A DNA stretch of 64,000 bases from Sphingomonas sp. (GTDB lineage Bacteria; Pseudomonadota; Alphaproteobacteria; Sphingomonadales; Sphingomonadaceae), in contig NZ_JAIEPC010000064.1 of NCBI RefSeq assembly GCF_019749955.1, forward strand, positions 1 to 64,000, read 5' to 3'. The notes beneath the pieces are model-generated. The model was not told where the DNA came from. It saw nothing but the letters and a program-made list of their open reading frames with translations, and searched no databases. Positions 18,273-26,333 of this stretch are shown piece by piece. Position numbers and translations under genes: made by a program. The first letter of the stretch is position 1. The number at the start of each line of letters is the position of its first letter.

Positions 18273-19397
18273 TTATTCGGCAGCCACCGCCTGCGCCGGG
18301 TTCGCAGCATCAAGCTCGGCGGCCTTGGCCTCGACCAGCTTGACGATATGGTCGATCATGTCGGCGCTTTCGACCGTGTGATCGGTCACGCCCGACAGAT
18401 ACACCATATGCTTGCCATTGCCGCCGCCGGTCAGCCCGATGTCGGTCTCGCGCGCTTCGCCGGGGCCGTTGACGACGCAGCCGAGCACCGACAGCGACAT
18501 TGGCGTGCGGATATGCTGGAGCTTCTCTTCGAGCGCCTGCACCGTGCGGATCACGTCAAAGCCCTGCCGCGCGCACGACGGGCAACTCACCACGCGCACG
18601 CCGCGATTGCGGATGCCGAGCGCTTTCAGGATTTCGAAGCCGACGCGGACTTCCTCTTCGGGCTCGGCCGACAGCGAGACGCGGATGGTGTCGCCGATGC
18701 CGTACCAGAGCAACGAGCCGATGCCGATCGCGCTCTTCACCGTGCCGCCGACGAAGCCGCCCGCTTCGGTGATGCCGAGATGCAGCGGACAATCGACGAC
18801 TTCGGCGAGCTGCTGATAGGCGGCGACCGCGAGGAACAGGTCGGATGCCTTCACCGCGACCTTGAATTCGTGGAAATCATGATCCTGCAGCAGCTTGATA
18901 TGATCGAGCGCGGACTCAACCAGCGCTTCCGGGCAGGGCTCGCCGTATTTCTCGAGCAAATCCTTTTCGAGGCTGCCCGCGTTCACGCCGATGCGGATCG
19001 CGCAGCCATTGGCCTTCGCCGCATTCACCACTTCGCGCACCCGGTCAGCCGAGCCGATATTGCCGGGGTTGATGCGCAGGCAGGCAGCACCCGCGTCCGC
19101 CGCTTCGAGCGCGCGCTTATAGTGGAAATGGATGTCGGCGACGATCGGGACGCGCGCCGCGCGGGTGATCTGCTTGAGCGCCGCGGTCGATTCGACATCG
19201 GGACACGACACGCGGATGATGTCGACCCCGGCGTCTTCGCAGCGGCGGATCTGGTTGATCGTTGCCACCGGATCGGAGGTCAGCGTGTTGGTCATCGTCT
19301 GCACCGTCACCGGCGCGCCGCCGCCGACGGGGACATTGCCGACCATGATCTGGCGGCTTTCGCGCCGAGTGATATCGCGCCACGGACGAAGAGACAT
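18273..19397 (-). CDS. ispG: 4-hydroxy-3-methylbut-2-enyl diphosphate synthase (flavodoxin)
   Basis: 374 residues; the penultimate step of the MEP isoprenoid pathway, converting MEcPP to HMBPP. N-terminal TIM barrel ([20 protein letters not shown]) and C-terminal iron-sulfur domain with cluster cysteines in [13 protein letters not shown] and [17 protein letters not shown]. The ATG at 19397 has AAGGAA upstream; the enormous open frame extending to 20762 is antisense to the acyltransferase and not coding. Divergent from the gene at 19476. Confidence 0.96.
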   Translation of the reverse strand: MSLRPWRDITRRESRQIMVGNVPVGGGAPVTVQTMTNTLTSDPVATINQIRRCEDAGVDIIRVSCPDVESTAALKQITRAARVPIVADIHFHYKRALEAADAGAACLRINPGNIGSADRVREVVNAAKANGCAIRIGVNAGSLEKDLLEKYGEPCPEALVESALDHIKLLQDHDFHEFKVAVKASDLFLAVAAYQQLAEVVDCPLHLGITEAGGFVGGTVKSAIGIGSLLWYGIGDTIRVSLSAEPEEEVRVGFEILKALGIRNRGVRVVSCPSCARQGFDVIRTVQALEEKLQHIRTPMSLSVLGCVVNGPGEARETDIGLTGGGNGKHMVYLSGVTDHTVESADMIDHIVKLVEAKAAELDAANPAQAVAAE

Positions 19398-19475
19398 GCG
19401 AAGAGTTCCTTGATCTGGTTCAGCGCGATATAGCGATGCCCGCGCGGCACGTCGATATGATAGCAGCGCGCGTGA

Positions 19476-20666
19476 ATGATGGCGGCGACATTTGATGCCT
19501 GCCCCGTGGAGAGTGATTTGGGTCGGCATTACGGGATGGACTGGCTGCGCATCGGCGCCTTCGGTCTGCTTATCTTCTACCACATCGGCATGGTGTTCGT
19601 CCCGTGGGGATATCACGCCAAGACCGCGCATCCGATCGATTGGGTGACGGTCCCGATGCAGGCGCTCAATGCGTGGCGGCTGTCGCTGCTGTTCGTCGTC
19701 TCGGGCTTCGCCAGCCGCGCAATTTTCGCGGGCAAGCCGGCCGCAGGGTCCTTTGCCTGGGGCCGCACCAAGCGCCTGCTGCCGCCGATTCTGTTTGCCA
19801 TGGCCGTGATCAACACCCCCCAACCCTGGGTCGAGCTGACCACTCAGCATGCGTATAAAGGCGATTTCTGGCATTTTCTGACGACGGACTATTTCCACAT
19901 CCAAAAGATCAGCGGCATCGCCGTGCCGACGTGGCAACACCTGTGGTTCGTCGTGTATCTGTGGGCGTATACCGTCGTGCTCGCGCTGATATTGTTGGTG
20001 GTGCCGACGCGGTGGCAAGCGGCGATTGAACGCGTGTTGAGCTATGCCCTTACTGGCCCGTTGATCGTGATCGTCCCGGTCGCGCTGCTGATCGCGCAAT
20101 GGCTTTGGGTTTATCCCGGCGCGTCCGAAACCCATGCCTTTTTCGATGATCTGCCCGCGCACCGGGTCTTTTTCGCGATGTTCCTGTTCGGGTTCATGCT
20201 GGCGGGCAACGACCGGCTGTGGCGCGCGATCCGGCGCTGGTGGCCGGTCGCGGCGGTGCTGGCAGTAAGCGCCTATGCGATCGTCGCGGGTATCGAGACC
20301 GCCTATCTCAAGACGCCGATTACCGGGGATGTCTGGTATTGGTTCGGCATGGTGCGCGCGGTGCAGGCGTGGACGTCGATCGTCGCGCTGATCGGGATGG
20401 CCGATCGTTGGCTCAATCGCGATCATCCGTGGCGTGCGATGCTCAACGAAGCGGTGTTCCCTTTTTACATCATCCACCAGACCGTGATCGTGCTCGTCGC
20501 GGGCGCGCTGCTCGGTGTCGGCATCGGGCCGCTCCCCGAATTCGCGGTGTTGCTGGCGGCGACCGTGTTGGGCTGCTGGCTGTTCTACCGGATCGGCCGC
20601 GAGATCGACTGGTTGCGCCCCCTGATCGGCCTGCGCGCGCGCAAGCCGGCGCCGCAAGCCGCGTAG
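19476..20666 (+). CDS. Acyltransferase 3 family membrane protein (OpgC-like)
   Basis: 396 residues with about ten hydrophobic helices. The N-terminal [19 protein letters not shown] carries the conserved histidine of acyltransferase 3 proteins, which transfer acyl or succinyl groups to extracytoplasmic glycans or lipids. The layout ([22 protein letters not shown], later [12 protein letters not shown]) fits the glucan-modifying OpgC subgroup. Start uncertain: ATG at 19476 or 19479, or a GTG near 19506. Acceptor unknown. Confidence 0.85.
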   Translation: MMAATFDACPVESDLGRHYGMDWLRIGAFGLLIFYHIGMVFVPWGYHAKTAHPIDWVTVPMQALNAWRLSLLFVVSGFASRAIFAGKPAAGSFAWGRTKRLLPPILFAMAVINTPQPWVELTTQHAYKGDFWHFLTTDYFHIQKISGIAVPTWQHLWFVVYLWAYTVVLALILLVVPTRWQAAIERVLSYALTGPLIVIVPVALLIAQWLWVYPGASETHAFFDDLPAHRVFFAMFLFGFMLAGNDRLWRAIRRWWPVAAVLAVSAYAIVAGIETAYLKTPITGDVWYWFGMVRAVQAWTSIVALIGMADRWLNRDHPWRAMLNEAVFPFYIIHQTVIVLVAGALLGVGIGPLPEFAVLLAATVLGCWLFYRIGREIDWLRPLIGLRARKPAPQAA

Positions 20667-20689
20667 GGTGTGCGCTGCGCAGCCCTCAC

Positions 20690-20766
20690 CCGTTCGTTTC
20701 GAGCGAAGTCGAGAAACAGGCGACAAGCGGTGCGCAAGATGTCTCGACTTCGCTCGACACAAACGG
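20690..20766. repeat. Palindromic intergenic repeat, family 2, copy E
   Basis: Outer arms CCGTTCGTTTCGAGCGAAGT and TCGCTCGACACAAACGG pair around an inner segment containing GAGAAACAGG. The sequence differs from the family 1 repeats. A second copy lies at 22627, so the two bracket exactly the asparaginase and S1/P1 nuclease genes. Confidence 0.8.
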
Positions 20767-20813
20767 GAAGGGGTTTAGGTCAAACCCGAACCGCCCTTCT
20801 TTAGGATTTTGCC

Positions 20814-21734
20814 ATGACCCAATGGACGCTGATGATCCACGGCGGCGCGGGGATCCTCCGCCCCGATACGCTCCCCGCCGATCAGGCTGAGGGCGCGCGC
20901 GCCGGGCTGAATGCCGCGCTCGATGCCGGGGCGGGCGTGCTGGCAAACGGGGGCAGCGCGCTCGATGCGGTCGAGGCTGCGGTGCGCGTGCTCGAGGATG
21001 ATCCGCATTTCAACGCCGGGCGCGGCGCGGTGCTCAGCTTCGACGGCTGTGTCTGCCTCGATGCCGCGATCATGGACGGCAGCGGGCGGCAGGCGGGCGG
21101 CGTTACCGGTGTCAGCGCGACCAAAAACCCCGTCAGCCTCGCCCGCCGGGTGATGACCGCAACGCCGCATGTGCTGCTGAGCGGCACCGGCGCCGATCAG
21201 TTCGCGCGCGAACAAGGCCTTGAGCAAGCCGACGAAAGCTGGTTCGCGACCCCCGAACGTCGCCGCCAGCTCGAGGAACTGCGCGCGCGCGTCGACGGCT
21301 GGTTCGATGCCGAGATGAAATATGGCACGGTTGGCGCGGTCGCGTGCGATGCCCAAGGCCATGTCGCCGCCGCGACCTCGACCGGCGGCGTCACCGGCAA
21401 GCGCTGGGGCCGGATCGGCGATACGCCCTTGGTCGGCGCGGGCACCTATGCCGACGACCGCGCCTGTGCCGTCTCCGCCACCGGATCAGGCGAATATTTC
21501 ATCCGCGCGGGTGTTGGCCACGAAATCGCCGCGCGGGTGCGCCTGACCGGGGAAGACATTGCGACCGCCGCCGCCGCCGTGCTCGCCGATGTGCAGGCGC
21601 TCGGCGGCACCGGCGGGGTGATCGTCGCTGCGCCCGATGGCACCGCGCACTGGGCATTCACGACCCCCGGCATGTTCCGCGGCCAAACCGACGCATCCGG
21701 GCACCGCGCGGTCGCCATTTTCGGCGACGAATAG
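20814..21734 (+). CDS. Isoaspartyl peptidase / type III L-asparaginase
   Basis: 306-residue Ntn-hydrolase that cuts isoaspartyl dipeptides and asparagine after autoprocessing. The new N-terminal nucleophile is T172 in MKYGTVGAVACDAQGHVAAA. The family start MIHGGAGIL and the substrate-binding GVTGKRWGRIGDTPLVGAG and SATGSGEYFIRA are present. The S1/P1 nuclease follows after 25 bp, so the two are probably co-transcribed, perhaps for scavenging. Confidence 0.94.
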   Translation: MTQWTLMIHGGAGILRPDTLPADQAEGARAGLNAALDAGAGVLANGGSALDAVEAAVRVLEDDPHFNAGRGAVLSFDGCVCLDAAIMDGSGRQAGGVTGVSATKNPVSLARRVMTATPHVLLSGTGADQFAREQGLEQADESWFATPERRRQLEELRARVDGWFDAEMKYGTVGAVACDAQGHVAAATSTGGVTGKRWGRIGDTPLVGAGTYADDRACAVSATGSGEYFIRAGVGHEIAARVRLTGEDIATAAAAVLADVQALGGTGGVIVAAPDGTAHWAFTTPGMFRGQTDASGHRAVAIFGDE

Positions 21735-21759
21735 TCGGCGAGCGGCTAGACCAAGCGCC

Positions 21760-22611
21760 ATGATTCGCGCCCTCACCACCACGCTCGCCGCTGTCGCCAC
21801 ATGCGCCGCCACCCCGGCCCTGGCCTATGGTCAGTTCGGCCACAACACGATCGCGCAGATCGCGATGGCGAACGTCTCCCCCGCCACCACCTTGAAGGTG
21901 CGCGCGCTGCTTGCCCGGTCGAGCGCGCTCGCGACCCCGCAGTGCCCCGCGCGCACCGTCGAGGACGCCAGCGTCTGGGCCGATTGCGTCCGCGCCAAAT
22001 ATCCGCTGCGCTTCGGCTATGCATCGAGCTGGCATTACCAGACGCTCGACATCTGCGGGACATTCGACCTGAAAGCCGCGTGCCGCGATGGCAATTGCGT
22101 GTCAGCGCAAGTCGACCGCGATGTGAAGCTGTTGCAGGCCAAGGACACGCCGCTCGCCGAGCGCGTGCAGGCACTCGCCTTCCTGATCCATTTCGTCGGC
22201 GACATGCACATGCCGCTGCATTCGGGGTCGCATAATGATTCGGGCGGCAATGCCATCAAGGCCGCCTACGGCATCTATGCGCCCGAGCGGCTCAACCTCC
22301 ACGGCATCTGGGATGGCGTGCTCGCCGAGCGCGCGATCACCGATGGGCCGCAGCTCGTCCGGCGCTACTCCGCGACCGAAGCCGCGCCGATCCAGGCCGG
22401 GACGACCGAAGACTGGAGCCGCGAAAGCTATGACATCGCGCGGACCGTGGCTTATCCGAGCGCGACCGCCGACAAGCCCTGCGTCACGCCGACCGTGCGC
22501 GTGAAACTCGACGAAGCGACGATCGTACGGCTGGTGCCGGTGCAGCGCCTGCAAGTCCAACGCGCGGGGCTGCGGCTCGCGCGGCTGCTCGATGAGGCAT
22601 TCGCGGGTTAA
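21760..22611 (+). CDS. S1/P1-type nuclease, exported
   Basis: 283 residues with signal peptide (MIRALTTTLAAVATCAATPA, cleavage after ALA). The trinuclear-zinc ligands of the family are recognisable: FGH near the mature N-terminus, ASVWAD, SSWHY, HFVGDMHMPLHSG and NLHGIWD. The expected first mature residue, normally Trp, appears to be Tyr (ALA/YGQFGH). Such enzymes degrade single-stranded DNA/RNA and 3'-nucleotides in the periplasm or medium. Codon use is normal for the window. Confidence 0.93.
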   Translation: MIRALTTTLAAVATCAATPALAYGQFGHNTIAQIAMANVSPATTLKVRALLARSSALATPQCPARTVEDASVWADCVRAKYPLRFGYASSWHYQTLDICGTFDLKAACRDGNCVSAQVDRDVKLLQAKDTPLAERVQALAFLIHFVGDMHMPLHSGSHNDSGGNAIKAAYGIYAPERLNLHGIWDGVLAERAITDGPQLVRRYSATEAAPIQAGTTEDWSRESYDIARTVAYPSATADKPCVTPTVRVKLDEATIVRLVPVQRLQVQRAGLRLARLLDEAFAG

Positions 22612-22626
22612 ATCGTTCCATCGCAA

Positions 22627-22710
22627 CCGCTCGTTTCGAGCGAAGGCGAAAAACAGGCGCCAAGCGCACCGCCTGTGGCCTGTTTCTCGACTACGCTCGA
22701 AACAAACGGG
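22627..22710. repeat. Palindromic intergenic repeat, family 2, copy F
   Basis: CGCTCGTTTCGAGCGAAGGC on the left and CTCGACTACGCTCGAAACAA on the right pair imperfectly, with an inner pair CAGGCG/CGCCTG. It occupies the gap between the nuclease and the convergent hydrolase gene and resembles copy E. Confidence 0.75.
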
Positions 22711-22731
22711 TCGTTGGTGGTTCGCAGAGCC

Positions 22732-23682
22732 CTACCGCTTCTTCGTCACGAACCCCGCAATCGCGTCCACCACGCCCGCATCCACCGGCAAATCGGGCTT
22801 CCCATAGCTCGCCAGATTGGCGGCGGTATCGCCATCCACGCCGATGTTCTTGAGTACATGGTTTACCCCCGGCACCAGCACCAAGGTCGCATCGGGCCGC
22901 GCGGCGGCGAGCGCGCGCGCGTCGCCTTCGCCGATCTGGAGGTCTTTCAACCCTTGCACGATCAGCATCGGACGCGTGAGCTGCGCCGCCAGCACCACCG
23001 GCTTGTAGGCGAAGAGATCGATCAGATAGCCCTGCACTTGCGGCGCGAACAAATTGGCGAGCGCGGGGTGCATCGCGCTCACATCGACGCGCTGGCCCTT
23101 CTCGAGGCTGTCGAGCGCGGCTTCGGCCTGCGGCAGGATCGGCGCATTGGCGGGATTGGCGCGGAGCTGATCGCGGATCACCGTCCCGAGCGGCCGCCCC
23201 GAAGCGGATACCAGAATATGCCCGCAAATCCCGTCGCCCTCGCCCGCCGCGAGCACCACCAGCCCGCCTTCGCTATGGCCGAGCAGCCAGACGCAACGGG
23301 CGCCGGTTGCCGCGCGCGCGGCCTTCACCCAGGCGCGGACATCATCGGCATAGCCCGCGATCGTCACGTCATTGCCATCGGCGACCGCGGCTTTGCTGGC
23401 GAACTGGCCGCGCTTGTCGATCCGCACGCTGGCGATGCCCTTCGCCGCCAACGCTTCGGCAAGCAGTTTGTACGGCTGGCCCTTCACGCCGAGCGGGTTG
23501 TTGCCGTCACGGTCGGTCGGGCCCGAGCCGGGAATGATCAGGACTACTGGCCCCGCCGCCTCGGGTTTGAGCAAGGTGCCATGCAGCGCGCCGATCGGCC
23601 CCGGCGCGGTGATCTCGCTGCTGGTCTGGGCAAGTGCGGGTGTGGCACTGGCGATCGCCAGCGCAAACAGGCTCAGCTTCAT
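22732..23682 (-). CDS. Alpha/beta hydrolase, exported
   Basis: 316 residues with signal peptide (MKLSLFALAIASATPALAQ). The nucleophile elbow is LLGHSEGGLVVL, the oxyanion strand LIIPGSGPTDRDGNN, and the late histidine probably lies in VPGVNHVLKN. The layout matches serine hydrolases acting on esters in the cell envelope; the substrate cannot be inferred. Transcribed away from the SPFH operon's last gene, which ends 24 bp upstream, so it may be read through from that operon. Confidence 0.88.
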   Translation of the reverse strand: MKLSLFALAIASATPALAQTSSEITAPGPIGALHGTLLKPEAAGPVVLIIPGSGPTDRDGNNPLGVKGQPYKLLAEALAAKGIASVRIDKRGQFASKAAVADGNDVTIAGYADDVRAWVKAARAATGARCVWLLGHSEGGLVVLAAGEGDGICGHILVSASGRPLGTVIRDQLRANPANAPILPQAEAALDSLEKGQRVDVSAMHPALANLFAPQVQGYLIDLFAYKPVVLAAQLTRPMLIVQGLKDLQIGEGDARALAAARPDATLVLVPGVNHVLKNIGVDGDTAANLASYGKPDLPVDAGVVDAIAGFVTKKR

Positions 23683-23706
23683 CGACTTATCCTCCTGTTC
23701 GAATGT

Positions 23707-23973
23707 TCAGCGATCCGGACCCCAGCGCCACGCCAAGCCGCCATCGGTCTTGGCGTGGACGAGCGCAATAAATGGCACGGTGAAGGCGAGCAACAAGGCC
23801 ACGACCGCGATCGGATGATGCAACAGCATCGGGATGGCCATCACCAGCGCCACGAACGCGGCGGTCACGGCCCAGCCCTGCCACGTCACCGGCGTTGCGC
23901 CAAAGCCATAGACTTTAGGCGCGAACCAATGTTGCGGGCGCGTCTCATTGCGGTTGTCCAAATCACTCAGCAT
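23707..23973 (-). CDS. Small two-helix membrane protein of the SPFH operon
   Basis: 88 residues from the ATG at 23973, overlapping the end of the Arc-like gene by 11 bp. The N-terminus is polar with RPQHWFAPKVYGFGATPVTW, then two hydrophobic segments (about 30-50 and 53-70) and a C-terminal WRWGPDR. The family is not named here. The overlap implies coupled translation and a shared role with the SPFH and DNA-binding proteins. Confidence 0.75.
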   Translation of the reverse strand: MLSDLDNRNETRPQHWFAPKVYGFGATPVTWQGWAVTAAFVALVMAIPMLLHHPIAVVALLLAFTVPFIALVHAKTDGGLAWRWGPDR

Positions 23974-24178
23974 TGCTCGTCTCCCTGGGCGGCCGCCCGC
24001 GTTTCGCTGCAACCGGCGCCGCCAGCTTGACCCCGCGCCGCGCCAGCGCCTCGCGCAGCAAGCATTCGACCTGGGCGTTGACGCTGCGCAGATCACCCGC
24101 CGCGCTCCGCTCGATCGCCGCGAACAGCGCGGGATCGAGACGGAGCGCAAAGGCTTTCTTGGGCAGCGGCTCGGCCAT
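23963..24178 (-). CDS. Arc-like ribbon-helix-helix DNA-binding protein
   Basis: 71 residues. The start KKAFALRLDPALFAAIERSA gives the beta strand and first helix, and VNAQVECLLREALARRGV the second helix of an Arc/MetJ-fold protein. The C-terminus (KRGRPPRE) is an AT-hook-like basic tail. It lies between an SPFH membrane protein and a small membrane protein with no toxin gene, so it is more likely the operon's own regulator than an antitoxin (inference). The gene starts 2 bp after the SPFH stop. Confidence 0.82.
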   Translation of the reverse strand: MAEPLPKKAFALRLDPALFAAIERSAAGDLRSVNAQVECLLREALARRGVKLAAPVAAKRGRPPRETSNAE

Positions 24179-24180
24179 GA

Positions 24181-25080
24181 TTACTGGTAGAGCGAACCAG
24201 CGTTGACCACAGGCTGCGTCTCGCGCTCACCGCACAGCACGACCATCAGGTTCGACACCATCGCCGCGCGCCGCTCGTCATCAAGCTCGACGACATTCTT
24301 CTCGCTCAGCATGTCGAGCGCCATTTCGACCATGCCGACCGCGCCTTCGACAAGCGTCTTGCGCGCGGCGACCACGGCTTCGGCCTGCTGGCGCCGCAGC
24401 ATGGCGCCGGCAATTTCCTGCGCATAGGCCAGATGGGTGAAGCCGCATTCGTCGACGCTGATCCCGGCGACCGCGAGCCGTTCCATCAGTTCGCTGCGCA
24501 GTTCAGCCCCGACCTGATCGTGATTGCCGCGCAGGGTGATTTCCTGGTGGGTGAAATCGTCATAAGGATAGCGCGAGCCGATCGTGCGCACCGCGGCTTC
24601 GATCTGCACCATCACGAACGCCTTGTAATCATCGACATCGAACAGCGCCTGCGCGGTGTCGGTGACGCGCCACACGACTTGTGCGGCCATTTCGATCGGG
24701 TTGCCGCGCAGGTCATTGACCTTGATCTTGTCCGAAATCAGGTTGTTCGCGCGCAGCGACACCTTCTTCTTGCCCATCCACGGCAACACCCAGCGCAGCC
24801 CGGTCGAGCGGTCGCTGCCCTTGTAGGAACCGAACAAGGTGATCGCCGCCGCCTGATTGGGCTGGAGCATGTAAAAGCCCGGGGACACCAGCGCAAAGAT
24901 GATCGCGCCGACGATGATCAGCGTCAGCCCCAGCGTCTGGTTGCTCTCAATCCCCAGCGCACCAACGACGATGGCCGCCAGCGACACCAGCATCACCCCC
25001 AGCATCAGATAGCCGCTCGAAGCGCTTGCCGGCACCTCGCGACTGCGTGTCAGATCGCCCATTTGAGTCGACTCGGTCAT
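24181..25080 (-). CDS. SPFH-domain (stomatin/prohibitin-like) membrane protein
   Basis: 299 residues from the ATG at 25080 (GGGAGG upstream). Two N-terminal hydrophobic segments (about 25-45 and 50-70), then an SPFH domain starting [20 protein letters not shown] and running to about 215, then a coiled region with [20 protein letters not shown] as in other stomatins. Such proteins form oligomeric membrane microdomain scaffolds. First gene of a three-gene unit preceded by an AT-rich dyad. Confidence 0.9.
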   Translation of the reverse strand: MTESTQMGDLTRSREVPASASSGYLMLGVMLVSLAAIVVGALGIESNQTLGLTLIIVGAIIFALVSPGFYMLQPNQAAAITLFGSYKGSDRSTGLRWVLPWMGKKKVSLRANNLISDKIKVNDLRGNPIEMAAQVVWRVTDTAQALFDVDDYKAFVMVQIEAAVRTIGSRYPYDDFTHQEITLRGNHDQVGAELRSELMERLAVAGISVDECGFTHLAYAQEIAGAMLRRQQAEAVVAARKTLVEGAVGMVEMALDMLSEKNVVELDDERRAAMVSNLMVVLCGERETQPVVNAGSLYQ

Positions 25081-25100
25081 TCTTGCCTCCCGCAAAATAG

Positions 25101-25119
25101 TAATATCATATTTATATTA
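25101..25119. promoter_or_regulatory. AT-rich dyad upstream of the SPFH operon
   Basis: TAATATCATATTTATATTA pairs at 7 of 9 positions; the outer arms TAATAT/ATATTA are perfect. It lies 21 bp before the SPFH start codon in an AT-rich island, where the promoter is expected. The Arc-like protein of the same operon could bind here (inference). Confidence 0.45.
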
Positions 25120-25178
25120 TTTTGGATGGGCGACAAGCAAAATCTCTCGATCAAAGCAGCTAAGGGCTTACGCTCGAT

Positions 25179-25267
25179 CCGTTCGTGCTGAGCTTGTCGA
25201 AGCACTGTCCTTCTTGCAGGCGGCTCGCAGAAGAAGGACGGCCCTTCGACAAGCTCAGGGCAAACGG
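25179..25267. repeat. Palindromic intergenic repeat, family 1, copy C
   Basis: Left arm GTGCTGAGCTTGTCGAAGCA, right arm CCTTCGACAAGCTCAGGGC, same orientation as copies A and B. It lies in the 648-bp gap between the SPFH and pal genes. Confidence 0.85.
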
Positions 25268-25303
25268 GGGGTCGAGCTTGGCCCAAAACCAAATAGGGCG
25301 ACG

Positions 25304-25338
25304 AAAAAGGGGCGGCAGTGCGCGCAGCACCGCCGCCC
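25304..25338 (-). terminator. Rho-independent terminator, probably of the tol-pal operon
   Basis: On the minus strand GGGCGGC and GCCGCCC (with an inner GTGC/GCAC pair) form a strong hairpin followed directly by TTTTT (complement of 25304-25308). It is the first intrinsic terminator met by transcripts running left from pal, about 390 nt after its stop codon. Confidence 0.7.
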
Positions 25339-25398
25339 GGTCATGGCAATGGGTAGAACGGAACCGGGGAGGCGCGAGTCGATGGGCGCCTCGTTAAT

Positions 25399-25558
25399 CC
25401 TCCCCCCCAGGGGGAGGTGGCGCCGAAGGCGACGGAGGGGGAGGTCAGCAGTGCCCTTCCAAATTGAGCGGCGCGCTTCCTCCCCTCTGTCAGCTTCGCT
25501 GCCACAGGGTCGGGTCGCCCGTGCCCCCGGCACGGGCTTGGATTGCCGGGGGCAATCC
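25399..25558. repeat. Intergenic hairpin cluster between SPFH and pal
   Basis: Three perfect 8-bp stems with 3-nt loops follow one another: CCTCCCCC/GGGGGAGG (25399-25417), CCCGTGCC/GGCACGGG (25518-25536) and GGATTGCC/GGCAATCC (25540-25558). The motif GCCGAAGGCGACGGAGGGGG next to the first is of a type I associate with dispersed alphaproteobacterial intergenic elements (from memory). No protein-coding frame is convincing in this gap. Confidence 0.6.
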
Positions 25559-25728
25559 AACCCGACACTCCCCGGCGGGGGAGGATTGGGATGGGAAAGC
25601 AAGCCAGCTCTAAGGCGCTCTGGCGTCACCCCGGATCAGCCCCAAGGTGACGCCTTCATGCGTTCGATGTCGGCCGACAAACGCGTCGTGTCCCCCGGCG
25701 TTGCCAAGATCACGACCGAGAGCAGCAA

Positions 25729-26253
25729 TCAGCTCAGCACGATCGTCACCGCGCGCCGGTTCTGCGCCCAGCTGCCTTCGTCCGAGCCAAGCGCAACGGG
25801 GCGTTCCTTGCCATAGGAAATCGTCGTCAGCCGCGACGGATCGATGCCGCGCGCCGCGAGATAATTCTTGGCCGCGGTCGCGCGCCGATCGCCGAGCGCG
25901 AGGTTATACTCGCGCGTGCCGCGTTCGTCGCAATGCCCCTCGATCGTCGCGCGCGCGTTGGGATATTTGAGCAACCACGCCGCCTGCGTGTCGAGGATCG
26001 CGCGCGATTCGGGATCGATATCGAACATGTCGGTCGCGAAATGAATCGTGTCGCTCGTGACCGACCGTTTGAAGTCGGCGGCCGACCCCGGCACCACCGT
26101 GTCGGTCACGGTCGATCCGGTACCGCTATTGGTCTGCTGCGGCGGCGCTTCGGTGCTCGGCCCCAAGGTCGCGATATCCTTGGGCTTGCTCGCGCAACCG
26201 GCAACGGCGAGCAGCGCGGCGGTAAACATCAACTTGGTCGTCAGCTTGGCCAT
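25729..26253 (-). CDS. pal: Peptidoglycan-associated lipoprotein Pal
   Basis: 174 residues with signal peptide and lipobox (AALLAVAGC, lipidated Cys at about 20). The OmpA-like peptidoglycan-binding domain covers about 65-174, with IEGHCDERGTREYNLALGDR the diagnostic segment. It tethers the outer membrane to the wall and works with TolB in outer membrane invagination at division. A strong Shine-Dalgarno (AAGGAG) precedes the ATG. Last gene of the tol-pal operon. Confidence 0.97.
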   Translation of the reverse strand: MAKLTTKLMFTAALLAVAGCASKPKDIATLGPSTEAPPQQTNSGTGSTVTDTVVPGSAADFKRSVTSDTIHFATDMFDIDPESRAILDTQAAWLLKYPNARATIEGHCDERGTREYNLALGDRRATAAKNYLAARGIDPSRLTTISYGKERPVALGSDEGSWAQNRRAVTIVLS

Positions 26254-26333
26254 GGTGTTTCTCCTTCGAGCGATTGTCCCCGCTTTTGGTCGATCAGCAG
26301 TGTTGCCACTGCTTGTGGTGATTTGGTGGCAGC

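Noticed and set aside
19398..20762. Upstream extension of the ispG frame
   Set aside because: Lies antisense to the acyltransferase and its translation has no conserved sequence; ispG begins at 19397.
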